Source: Candidatus Lachnoclostridium avicola (GTDB taxonomy: Bacteria > Bacillota > Clostridia > Lachnospirales > Lachnospiraceae). Taken from it: a DNA stretch of 35,148 nucleotides. Position numbers and translations under genes: made by a program. The stretch spans positions 1-35,148 of the forward strand of contig DXFM01000040.1 in the NCBI GenBank assembly GCA_019114465.1. Reading direction: 5' to 3'. Numbering within the stretch: the stretch's first letter is position 1; every line of letters begins with the position of its first letter. Below are positions 15,997-21,538 of the stretch, piece by piece. Under the pieces are notes generated by a model. The model was not told where the DNA came from and did not search any database. It worked only from the letters and a program-made list of their open reading frames with translations.

Positions 15997-16773
15997 TCAA
16001 TCGGAGGAAATCCGCTCTCTCTCCTCATATCGAAGAAATGCTCCCTCCTCCGGCTTTTTTTCAAATTTCAGGCGCTTTCCCGTAACCGGATGGTCAAATT
16101 CCAGACGGTAGGCGTAGAGGGCCAGGGTCTCCTGCGGTCCTCTGCGGCCGCGGCGGGACGGCAGAACCGGAGACGGTTCCCCGGCAGCCTCCTCCCGGCC
16201 TTTCTCCTGCCCGTCCCCATACTTTTCATCGCCCCAGAGAGGAAAGCCCCGGGATGCAAACTGCACCCGAATCTGATGATGACGGCCCGTTTTCAAATGG
16301 ATTTCCGCCAGAGAAACCGGCTGCCCGTCCATAATCCCCCGGCTGAGCAGACGATAGTCCAGCTCCGCCCGTTTCCCGCCTTTCTCATCTTTATCCACCA
16401 CTCTGGAGCGATTGGTTTTTCCATCTTTCAACAAAGTATCCACAAAGTTACCCACATTATCCACAAGATTTCCACATACAATAGCCAGGTAGTATTTTTC
16501 CATGGAACGGTCCTGAACCTGCCTGCTTAAAGACGCCGCGGCTTCCCTGGTCTTTCCGTAGACCATAATTCCCCCCACGGGCCTGTCCAGTCTGTGGATA
16601 ACTCCTACATAGGGTTCTCCCTTTTTTCCAGAAGACGGAGTGGATAATTTGTGGATATGTTTTTTAATCTCGCTCACCATGTCCGGTTCCAGTTTTCTGG
16701 TGGCCTGAGACTCCAGTCCCGCCGGTTTCTCCGCCACAATAATACTTTGATCTTCAAATAAAATATTCAGCAT
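15997..16773 (-). CDS. RluA-family RNA pseudouridine synthase
   Basis: The 258-residue protein converts uridine to pseudouridine in rRNA or tRNA. Seen: LFEDQSIIVAEKPAGLESQ (5-23), typical of the catalytic domain; the active-site HRLDRP at 60-65 with catalytic Asp63; GGIMVYGKT; and HLKTGRHHQIRVQFASRGFP, the RTGRxHQIR-like signature. There is no N-terminal S4 domain. A charged 30-residue insert (about 187-217, GQEKGREEAAGEPSPVLPS and onward) interrupts the C-terminal part and is unusual. The target RNA cannot be told from sequence. ATG 16773 follows AGAGGGAACC. The coding sequence holds an unusual cluster of DnaA-box-like 9-mers, annotated separately. Confidence 0.9.
   Translation of the reverse strand: MLNILFEDQSIIVAEKPAGLESQATRKLEPDMVSEIKKHIHKLSTPSSGKKGEPYVGVIHRLDRPVGGIMVYGKTREAAASLSRQVQDRSMEKYYLAIVCGNLVDNVGNFVDTLLKDGKTNRSRVVDKDEKGGKRAELDYRLLSRGIMDGQPVSLAEIHLKTGRHHQIRVQFASRGFPLWGDEKYGDGQEKGREEAAGEPSPVLPSRRGRRGPQETLALYAYRLEFDHPVTGKRLKFEKKPEEGAFLRYEERERISSD
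16391..16658. promoter_or_regulatory. Cluster of eight DnaA-box-like 9-mers inside a coding sequence
   Basis: Two exact DnaA boxes are present: TTATCCACA at 16457-16465 (plus) and its complement TGTGGATAA at 16593-16601. Single-mismatch sites are TTATCCACC 16391-16399, GTATCCACA 16436-16444, TTACCCACA 16448-16456, AGTGGATAA 16639-16647 and TGTGGATAT 16650-16658. A two-mismatch site, ATTTCCACA, is at 16468-16476. The first six boxes point one way and the other three-box group points the opposite way if the exact one at 16593 is counted with it. Some GTGGAT words come from Val-Asp codons and GTTATCCAC from Val-Ile-His, so coding bias explains part, but the density is far above chance. It may titrate or load DnaA. 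It is not oriC-like, because no AT-rich unwinding region, dnaA or dnaN is nearby. Confidence 0.5.
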
Positions 16774-16786
16774 ACTCGGTTCCCTC

Positions 16787-16815
16787 TTGACTTTCCATAT
16801 TGACAGTAGTATAGT
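16787..16815 (+). promoter_or_regulatory. Promoter of trhA
   Basis: TTGACT (16787-16792), a 17-base spacer and TATAGT (16810-16815) precede trhA. The predicted start near 16822 leaves a leader of about 60 bases. Each box is 5/6 to consensus. Confidence 0.7.
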
Positions 16816-16843
16816 ATAAGAAATTCTTAGACATAGTTTTCAA
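16813..16843 (-). promoter_or_regulatory. Possible divergent promoter for the pseudouridine synthase
   Basis: The minus strand has TTGAAA (16843-16838), a rather long 19-base spacer and TATACT (16818-16813). Its -10 overlaps the trhA -10, so the two promoters would compete. Confidence 0.4.
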
Positions 16844-16884
16844 TACTACATGTACTGGTTATCTTTTCCGAAGGAGGCATTTTT

Positions 16885-17535
16885 ATGAAACTTCACATAA
16901 AAGATCCCGGCAGCGCCATCACCCATTTCATCGGCATGGTTCTGGCCTTTTTCTCCGCTTTTCCCCTGCTGGTGAAGGCAGCGGCGGAGCCCGGAAAACT
17001 TCACGTAGCCGCCCTGGCTATATTCATTGTCAGTATGATTTTACTATATGCGGCAAGCACCGTCTACCACACCCTGGACATTTCCCCCAGAATCAACAAG
17101 ATTCTGAAGAAAATCGACCACATGATGATCTTTGTGCTTATCGCCGGGACCTACACCCCGGTGTGCCTGATCACCCTGGGAGATTCCACCGGCTGGCATC
17201 TGCTGGCTCTGGTATGGACCATCGCTGCGGTGGGAATCCTGATCAAAGCCTTCTGGGTGACCTGTCCCAAATGGTTTTCTTCCGTGATCTACATCGCCAT
17301 GGGCTGGGTGTGCGTCCTCGCCATGAAAAAGATCGTCGCGGCTCTTCCTCCGGCAGCCTTCGGCTGGCTTCTGGCCGGCGGTATTATCTACACCATCGGC
17401 GGAGTGATCTACGCCCTGAAGCTTCCCATTTTCAACTCCAGGCACAAAAACTTCGGGTCCCATGAGATTTTTCACCTGTTTGTCATGGGCGGAAGCCTCT
17501 GCCATTACATTGTGATGTACCAGTTTGTGGCGTAA
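16885..17535 (+). CDS. trhA: Hemolysin III family (TrhA/PAQR) membrane protein
   Basis: This 216-residue protein belongs to the bacterial PAQR branch (hemolysin III, YqfA, TrhA), linked in other bacteria to membrane energetics and lipid homeostasis rather than haemolysis. Seen: about seven hydrophobic segments and the family metal-site motifs, namely ASTVYHTL (57-64) with Ser and His, DHMMIFVLIAGTYTP with the conserved Asp-His, and the C-terminal HEIFHLFVMGGSLCHY with two closely spaced histidines. The length is that of the family. The ATG at 16885 follows AAGGAGG at a normal distance. It is monocistronic, transcribed from its own promoter, divergent from the pseudouridine synthase gene and convergent with the NlpC/P60 gene. 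Confidence 0.93.
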   Translation: MKLHIKDPGSAITHFIGMVLAFFSAFPLLVKAAAEPGKLHVAALAIFIVSMILLYAASTVYHTLDISPRINKILKKIDHMMIFVLIAGTYTPVCLITLGDSTGWHLLALVWTIAAVGILIKAFWVTCPKWFSSVIYIAMGWVCVLAMKKIVAALPPAAFGWLLAGGIIYTIGGVIYALKLPIFNSRHKNFGSHEIFHLFVMGGSLCHYIVMYQFVA

Positions 17536-17559
17536 ACGTCTCTGCTGTTCTTATTCCTT

Positions 17560-17581
17560 TCCCGGCAGCATCCTGCCGGGA
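17560..17581. repeat. Short perfect hairpin beside repeat copy 2
   Basis: TCCCGGCAG (17560-17568) and CTGCCGGGA (17573-17581) pair perfectly around a 4-base loop. It lies 24 bases after the trhA stop with no T-run, directly against the left end of the repeat. Confidence 0.65.
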
Positions 17582-17671
17582 GCTGTCCGTTGCCCGGCAT
17601 ATATCTGCCTCCCCGGATGTGCAAGCACCTCCGGGGAGGCAGCTGCATGCCGGGCGTAATCGCGCAAAAAA
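17582..17671. repeat. Palindromic intergenic repeat, copy 2
   Basis: This 90-base copy matches 2775-2862. GCCCGGCAT pairs with ATGCCGGGC, and CTGCCTCCCCGGA with TCCGGGGAGGCAG, leaving an 11-13 base tip. Where this copy differs from copy 1, the arms pair better here: the inner stem is perfect. The right end again reads CGCGCAAAAAA, and the A-run forms one flank of the following terminator. Both copies lie in the same orientation. Confidence 0.8.
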
Positions 17672-17710
17672 TCCGCGCCGGCGTTTGAATTTTGCCGGCG
17701 CGGATTTTTT
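17666..17710. terminator. Bidirectional terminator between trhA and the NlpC/P60 gene
   Basis: AAAAAATCCGCGCCGGC (17666-17682) and GCCGGCGCGGATTTTTT (17694-17710) are perfect reverse complements with an 11-base loop. A-runs and T-runs at the two ends allow it to stop transcripts from both converging genes. Confidence 0.92.
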
Positions 17711-17732
17711 ATGTCTAGCGGATTTTTTATGC

Positions 17733-19316
17733 CTATCCGAAAATTCTCCATCCGCAGATGAAGTTGCTCCTCCACCAGGAGCTTAAGCCTCTCTCCACCA
17801 CACGTCCGTGGCTGGAGGACGCGTCTATCACCGTTCCGCTTCCGGAACAGATGCCCACATGGCCGCTCACCACCACAATATCTCCCGCTCTCAGATCACT
17901 GAAGCTGGTGATCTTCTGATATCTGCCCGGGCTTCTCCAGCCGGAGGAGGTAAGGTAGCTCTGGCTCACTCCCGAGTTGTTCAGGCACCAGTACACAAAG
18001 CCGGAGCAGTCGAAGGAATTGGGTCCCTTTGCTCCCCACACATAGGGGCTTCCGATCTTGGATCTGGCCACGGAGAGCAGTTTGCTGACTCCTGAGCTGT
18101 CGTTTACCACCGCTCCGCCGCTGCCGGAAGAACCGCCGGAACTGCCGCCGGAGGAGCTTCCCCTGCCGGAAGAGCTGCTGCCGGAGGAATTTCCTCTGCC
18201 GGAAGAACTGCTGCTGGAACCTGAGGGGGCCCTCCGCACATTGTCTCCCGTCAGCTTCGCCATGGTCTGCACGCCTACCATACCGTCTACAGACAGACCG
18301 TTCTGCCTCTGGAAGGATCTGACCGCATTTTCCGTGATCTCGCCGTAATAACCGGTGGCATTGGCGGAGGACAGATAGCCGTACTGAGCCAGCAGCTGCT
18401 GCACTCTCTTTACATTCTCGTCCTCATCACCCAGAGACAGACCATTGGGAACTGCGTTTCCACTGTTCAGCACTTCCCTGGTGGACGGTCCCAGATATCC
18501 GTCCACTACCAGGTTATTTCTGGACTGGAACCGGCGCACTGCCACGGTGGTGTCGTCCCCATAGGTGCCGTCCGGCTCCGTGGTCAGATATCCCAGCTGC
18601 TGCAGCCGCTGCTGGCAGGCCAGCACCACTTCGCTCTTCTCGCCGTACTCCAGCATATTGGGCTTGATCTCGTCGCTGTAGAGAAGGTTCATCGTCTGAC
18701 GGCCCACTTTTCCATCTTCCTTCAGGCCGTTCATCTGCTGCAGCTTTAACACCGCCTGCTCCGTGGAATCTCCAAAATATCCGGTGACCTGATCCGCGCT
18801 GGCCAGATACCCCAGCTCGTAGAGACGTCCCTGGATCTGCTGGATATCGTCTCCCTTGACTCCCTTGGATACCGCATAGTACTTGGCATCCGGGGAAAGA
18901 ATGGCCATCAGGGTGTCCTGACCGATGATCCCGTCCTCTGTCAGGCCGTTCTGCCGCTGAAAATGCTTTACCGCGTTGGCAGTCACCTCTCCGTAGTATT
19001 CCGTAGGCTCATCGTTATCCATAAATCCCAGTTCCATCAGCCGTTCCTGGAGCACCGCCACAATGGGATGTTCCACGCCGATCCGCAGATAATCCGGGAT
19101 GGGATCCGTATCCTCCACATCTTCCAGGTCGGGAAACAGGGGACCGTCGGGGGTCATGGGCGCGATATCCGGCGCCGCCGTCTCCTCCTTCGGCTCCACA
19201 TCCGGGGCGGCAGTCACCACCACCGGGCCGCTGTTCACGGCGCAGGAGGAAAGGCAGGGCGCAAAAGCCAAAGCAGTCACAATCAGTCCTGCTTTCACGT
19301 GTTTTTCTATATTCAT
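17733..19316 (-). CDS. NlpC/P60 lipoprotein with four peptidoglycan-binding repeats
   Basis: This is a 527-residue predicted cell-wall hydrolase. The N-terminus is a lipoprotein signal with lipobox LSSC, acylated Cys25. After an acidic Pro-rich spacer come four PG_binding_1 repeats (about 79-141, 150-214, 223-285 and 294-357), each ending with a phrase like FQRQNGLTEDGIIGQDT. A Ser/Gly/Arg linker (364-402) leads to an NlpC/P60 domain (412-527) with Cys437 in FDCSGF and His486 in SGHVGI. At the usual third catalytic place the text reads VIDASS, so Asp498 stands where His is common. Activity is still likely, since this position varies. It would cut stem peptides, perhaps during growth or sporulation. 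The ATG follows AGAGG eight bases upstream. Confidence 0.92.
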   Translation of the reverse strand: MNIEKHVKAGLIVTALAFAPCLSSCAVNSGPVVVTAAPDVEPKEETAAPDIAPMTPDGPLFPDLEDVEDTDPIPDYLRIGVEHPIVAVLQERLMELGFMDNDEPTEYYGEVTANAVKHFQRQNGLTEDGIIGQDTLMAILSPDAKYYAVSKGVKGDDIQQIQGRLYELGYLASADQVTGYFGDSTEQAVLKLQQMNGLKEDGKVGRQTMNLLYSDEIKPNMLEYGEKSEVVLACQQRLQQLGYLTTEPDGTYGDDTTVAVRRFQSRNNLVVDGYLGPSTREVLNSGNAVPNGLSLGDEDENVKRVQQLLAQYGYLSSANATGYYGEITENAVRSFQRQNGLSVDGMVGVQTMAKLTGDNVRRAPSGSSSSSSGRGNSSGSSSSGRGSSSGGSSGGSSGSGGAVVNDSSGVSKLLSVARSKIGSPYVWGAKGPNSFDCSGFVYWCLNNSGVSQSYLTSSGWRSPGRYQKITSFSDLRAGDIVVVSGHVGICSGSGTVIDASSSHGRVVERGLSSWWRSNFICGWRIFG

Positions 19317-19418
19317 GGTATATACCTCTTTACTTTTGTCGAATCAAAGTATATTTTAGCATATCCTGCCCGGAAAAGAAAATAGGAATTTACATAATTT
19401 TTTCTTTCAATTCTGCTG

Positions 19419-19447
19419 TTGCAATGCCCCTTTTCCGATGTTAGAAT
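19419..19447 (+). promoter_or_regulatory. Promoter of trmB
   Basis: TTGCAA (19419-19424), a 17-base spacer and TAGAAT (19442-19447) lie 35 bases before the trmB ATG. Confidence 0.7.
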
Positions 19448-19482
19448 GAACCATGCCAATAAAAATGAGGAGGAAACCTGTT

Positions 19483-20130
19483 ATGAGATTACGCCACATC
19501 AAAGGCGCGGAACAGCTGATCGAGGAAAGCCCTTTCGTCATCCATTCTCCGGAAGAAAACAAGGGGCGGTGGCGGGAAGTATTCGGCAACGATCACCCCA
19601 TTGAAATAGAAGTGGGCATGGGCAAGGGAAAATTTATCATGGATCTGGCCGCCGCCCATCCCGACATCAATTACCTGGGAGTGGAACGCTACTCCAGCGT
19701 CCTTCTCCGGGCCCTTCAGAAACGCTCTCAGCTGGAGCTGGCCAATATTTTCTTTCTCTGCATCGACGCAAAGGAGATGGCCGACTACTTTGCTCCCGGC
19801 GAGATCAGCCGGATCTATCTGAATTTTTCCGATCCCTGGCCGAAGGACCGCCACGCCAAACGGCGCCTTACCTCCCCGGTCTTCCTGGAGGTTTACGATA
19901 AGATCCTGAAGCCGGATGGTCTCCTGGAGTTCAAGACGGACAACCGGGGCCTGTTTGAGTATTCCCTGGAATCCATTCCCGCTTCCGGCTGGAATATCCT
20001 GGCATCCACCTTCGACCTGCACCACAGCGACATGGCCCAGGGCAATGTGATGACGGAGTATGAGACAAAATTTGCCTCAGAGGGAAAACCCATATGCAAA
20101 TTGATTGCATCCCGGGCAAAATCGGTTTAG
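19483..20130 (+). CDS. trmB: tRNA (guanine-N7-)-methyltransferase
   Basis: TrmB methylates G46 in the variable loop of many tRNAs using S-adenosylmethionine. The 215-residue product has the SAM-binding EVGMGKGKF (43-51), the acidic GVERYSSVL segment, and the signature NFSDPWPKDRHAKRRL (114-129). KTDNRGLFEYSL follows, as expected. The frame opens ten codons earlier, but the ATG at 19483 follows GAGGAGGAAACC and gives the normal start MRLRHIKGAE. The gene has its own promoter; a second promoter at its 3' end serves the downstream small protein and trxA. Confidence 0.95.
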   Translation: MRLRHIKGAEQLIEESPFVIHSPEENKGRWREVFGNDHPIEIEVGMGKGKFIMDLAAAHPDINYLGVERYSSVLLRALQKRSQLELANIFFLCIDAKEMADYFAPGEISRIYLNFSDPWPKDRHAKRRLTSPVFLEVYDKILKPDGLLEFKTDNRGLFEYSLESIPASGWNILASTFDLHHSDMAQGNVMTEYETKFASEGKPICKLIASRAKSV

Positions 20131-20133
20131 AAT
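20105..20133 (+). promoter_or_regulatory. Promoter for the small Cys-rich gene and trxA
   Basis: TTGCAT (20105-20110), a 17-base spacer and TAGAAT (20128-20133) overlap the last codons of trmB. The boxes nearly repeat those of the trmB promoter. Transcription would start about 45 bases before the small gene. Confidence 0.65.
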
Positions 20134-20184
20134 AGAAGCAGTCCTTCTGCATACACTACTATAAAAAGCAGATTGGTGATTGCC

Positions 20185-20352
20185 ATGTCGCTGCGGGAAA
20201 ATATGATCCGGAAACTGTCCTGTTCCTTCTGTGACAAGCCGGATATCAACCGCCGGGCGCTGCAGCTGAAAAAGTGTTTTGCGGAGGCAGACCGCGTTTT
20301 GAACCGCGGACGCTGCGGGAAATGCGAGAAAAAGACAGATAGGAGGCATTAG
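20185..20352 (+). CDS. Small Cys-rich protein (two CxxC pairs), unknown function
   Basis: I do not recognise this 55-residue protein. It is basic and contains CSFC (Cys13, Cys16), Cys31 and CGKC (Cys44, Cys47), the spacing of a small zinc-ribbon or treble-clef fold; a thiol-disulfide role is also possible. The ATG at 20185 has only a weak GGTGAT upstream. The last codons, AGG AGG CAT, double as the ribosome site of trxA, and its stop lies two bases before the trxA ATG, so translation of the two should be linked. A good promoter stands just upstream. In-frame length, placement and Cys spacing argue for a real gene; no homologue can be named. Confidence 0.6.
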   Translation: MSLRENMIRKLSCSFCDKPDINRRALQLKKCFAEADRVLNRGRCGKCEKKTDRRH

Positions 20353-20354
20353 CT

Positions 20355-20675
20355 ATGGAATGCGTATTTACAACTCAGAACTTTGATACAGACGTGCTCC
20401 GGTCTGAAATGCCGGTGCTGGTAGATTTTTATGCTGACTGGTGCGGCCCCTGCAAGATGATGGCCCCCACAGTTGAGGAGCTGGCCGCAGATTTTGCGGG
20501 AAAAGCGAAGGTGGGCAAGCTGAATGTGGACCAGAATCCGGAGATTGCCGAGCGCTACGGCATCATGTCCATCCCCACGCTTCTCATCATCAGAGGCGGC
20601 GATGTGTTTTACAAGGCCATCGGCGTACAGAGCAAACAGGTAATCGCCGACGCCTTAAACAAGGCTCTCATGTGA
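20355..20675 (+). CDS. trxA: Thioredoxin
   Basis: This 106-residue protein has the thioredoxin fold: VLVDFYADWCGPCKMMAP with redox Cys30 and Cys33, and the cis-proline in MSIPTL (Pro74). It reduces protein disulfides in the cytoplasm; no signal peptide is present. The ATG follows AGGAGGCATTAGCT. No thioredoxin reductase is next to it; instead a small Cys-rich protein is encoded two bases upstream. It is shorter at the N-terminus than some thioredoxins but complete in all active parts. Confidence 0.95.
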   Translation: MECVFTTQNFDTDVLRSEMPVLVDFYADWCGPCKMMAPTVEELAADFAGKAKVGKLNVDQNPEIAERYGIMSIPTLLIIRGGDVFYKAIGVQSKQVIADALNKALM

Positions 20676-20684
20676 CAAAAACCG

Positions 20685-20751
20685 CCGGTCGGAGGCGTCT
20701 TCCGCCTCTGACCGGAGCGGGCCGCGGGAGGGTCAATTTCCCCCCGCGGCC
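20685..20751 (+). terminator. Tandem hairpins after trxA, probable terminator
   Basis: First hairpin: CCGGTCGGAGGCG (20685-20697) with CGCCTCTGACCGG (20703-20715), 13 pairs including one G-T. Second: GGCCGCGGG (20720-20728) with CCCGCGGCC (20743-20751). Only a short GGTTTCT follows, so Rho or pausing may help. Confidence 0.5.
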
Positions 20752-20800
20752 GGTTTCTAAACTGCCTCTAAAATTTTTTAAAAATTTTTTTAAAAAAGTG

Positions 20801-20829
20801 TTGACTTTTGGGAAACCATGCGATATACT
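20801..20829 (+). promoter_or_regulatory. Strong promoter of tRNA-Lys with upstream A/T tract
   Basis: TTGACT (20801-20806), 17 bases, then TATACT (20824-20829). The 30 bases before the -35 box are almost pure A and T runs, like an UP element that binds the RNA polymerase alpha subunit. Confidence 0.8.
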
Positions 20830-20874
20830 AATGGACGTGTCACGGATGAGACATAAAAAAACAAAATAAAGCAA

Positions 20875-20947
20875 GCGCCTTTAGCTCAGTTGGTAGAGCA
20901 GTAGACTCTTAATCTATTTGTCCAGGGTTCGAGTCCCTGAAGGCGCA
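20875..20947 (+). tRNA. tRNA-Lys (anticodon CTT)
   Basis: A full cloverleaf can be drawn: acceptor GCGCCTT / AAGGCGC, D arm GCTC-AGTTGGTA-GAGC, anticodon stem GTAGA / TCTAT (one weak pair at the top) with loop CTCTTAA, T arm CAGGG-TTCGAGT-CCCTG, and discriminator A at 20947. The anticodon CTT reads the lysine codon AAG. CCA is not encoded. It is a single tRNA gene, not in a cluster, with its own promoter. Confidence 0.95.
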
Positions 20948-21032
20948 CTGAAAGCACTGTTTTTGACGCCGGTGAGCGTTGGGGACGGTGTTTTTGTTTT
21001 GCCGTGATTTTCTGACAATTTCTCCCACTCTA

Positions 21033-21061
21033 TTGCCCTGGTTTTCCTCCTATGATATAAT
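21033..21061 (+). promoter_or_regulatory. Promoter of the small membrane protein gene
   Basis: TTGCCC (21033-21038), a 17-base spacer and a perfect TATAAT (21056-21061) lie 33 bases before the ATG at 21095. Confidence 0.65.
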
Positions 21062-21094
21062 GATGGCAATTTCATTGCAAAGGAGAATAGGGAA

Positions 21095-21400
21095 ATGGAA
21101 AATATGGATTATGGCAGCGGCTACAATCAGTACAGCCAGAACGGCGAGACGCTGGTTCCGGAACCTACAGTAAAGGATTTCCTGATCTGGCTGCTGGTTC
21201 CGTCCGTCCTGGGATGCGTCACCTGCGGAATCGGATCGCTGATTCTGCTGATTGTGTGGGCCTGCAGCGGCAAAAATCACGTGAGAAGCAACTTTGCCAA
21301 AGCCCAGCTGATTGTGATGGTGATCTCCGTAGTGCTGATCTTCATCCTTTATATGTTTTTCGGCGCTGCCCTGCTGGTCGGCATGAACAGCTACTATTAA
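21095..21400 (+). CDS. Small two-span membrane protein, unknown function
   Basis: I cannot name this 101-residue protein. A polar Gly/Tyr/Asn/Gln-rich head (1-26) precedes two predicted membrane spans (about 29-57, containing CVTCGIGSL, and 71-95), joined by a short basic loop, SGKNHVRSNFAKAQL. The layout is like small DUF4870-type or CD225-like membrane proteins. The head followed by LLVPSVLGCVTCGIGSLIL is common in Firmicutes proteins of unknown role. The ATG follows AGGAGA. It has a good promoter and a classic terminator, so it is a single-gene unit between tRNA-Lys and the SH3 protein. Confidence 0.8.
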   Translation: MENMDYGSGYNQYSQNGETLVPEPTVKDFLIWLLVPSVLGCVTCGIGSLILLIVWACSGKNHVRSNFAKAQLIVMVISVVLIFILYMFFGAALLVGMNSYY

Positions 21401-21431
21401 TAATCAGGCGCATGCCGCAGACAACCGCCGC

Positions 21432-21458
21432 AAATGGGGGATTTTCCCCCATTTTTTT
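21432..21458 (+). terminator. Terminator of the small membrane protein gene
   Basis: AAATGGGGG (21432-21440) pairs perfectly with CCCCCATTT (21446-21454) around a 5-base loop, and the T-run continues to 21458. Confidence 0.9.
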
Positions 21459-21491
21459 GTGAATCTCCGTGCAAAAAATGTTCCCGTTTAG

Positions 21492-21497
21492 TATAAT
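21492..21497 (+). promoter_or_regulatory. Probable -10 box of the SH3 protein gene
   Basis: TATAAT lies 42 bases before the ATG at 21539. Seventeen bases upstream is GTGCAA, a poor -35 (3/6). Confidence 0.45.
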
Positions 21498-21538
21498 ACC
21501 CGTAGATGTATGAATTTCAACTGCAAAGGAGGACAAGT

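Noticed and set aside
16391..16658. Chromosomal origin of replication
   Set aside because: No dnaA, dnaN, rnmV or AT-rich unwinding region nearby, and the boxes lie inside a coding sequence; only a DnaA-binding cluster is proposed.
20947..21010. Terminator after tRNA-Lys
   Set aside because: The T-rich GGTGTTTTTGTTTTG is present but no convincing stem precedes it.
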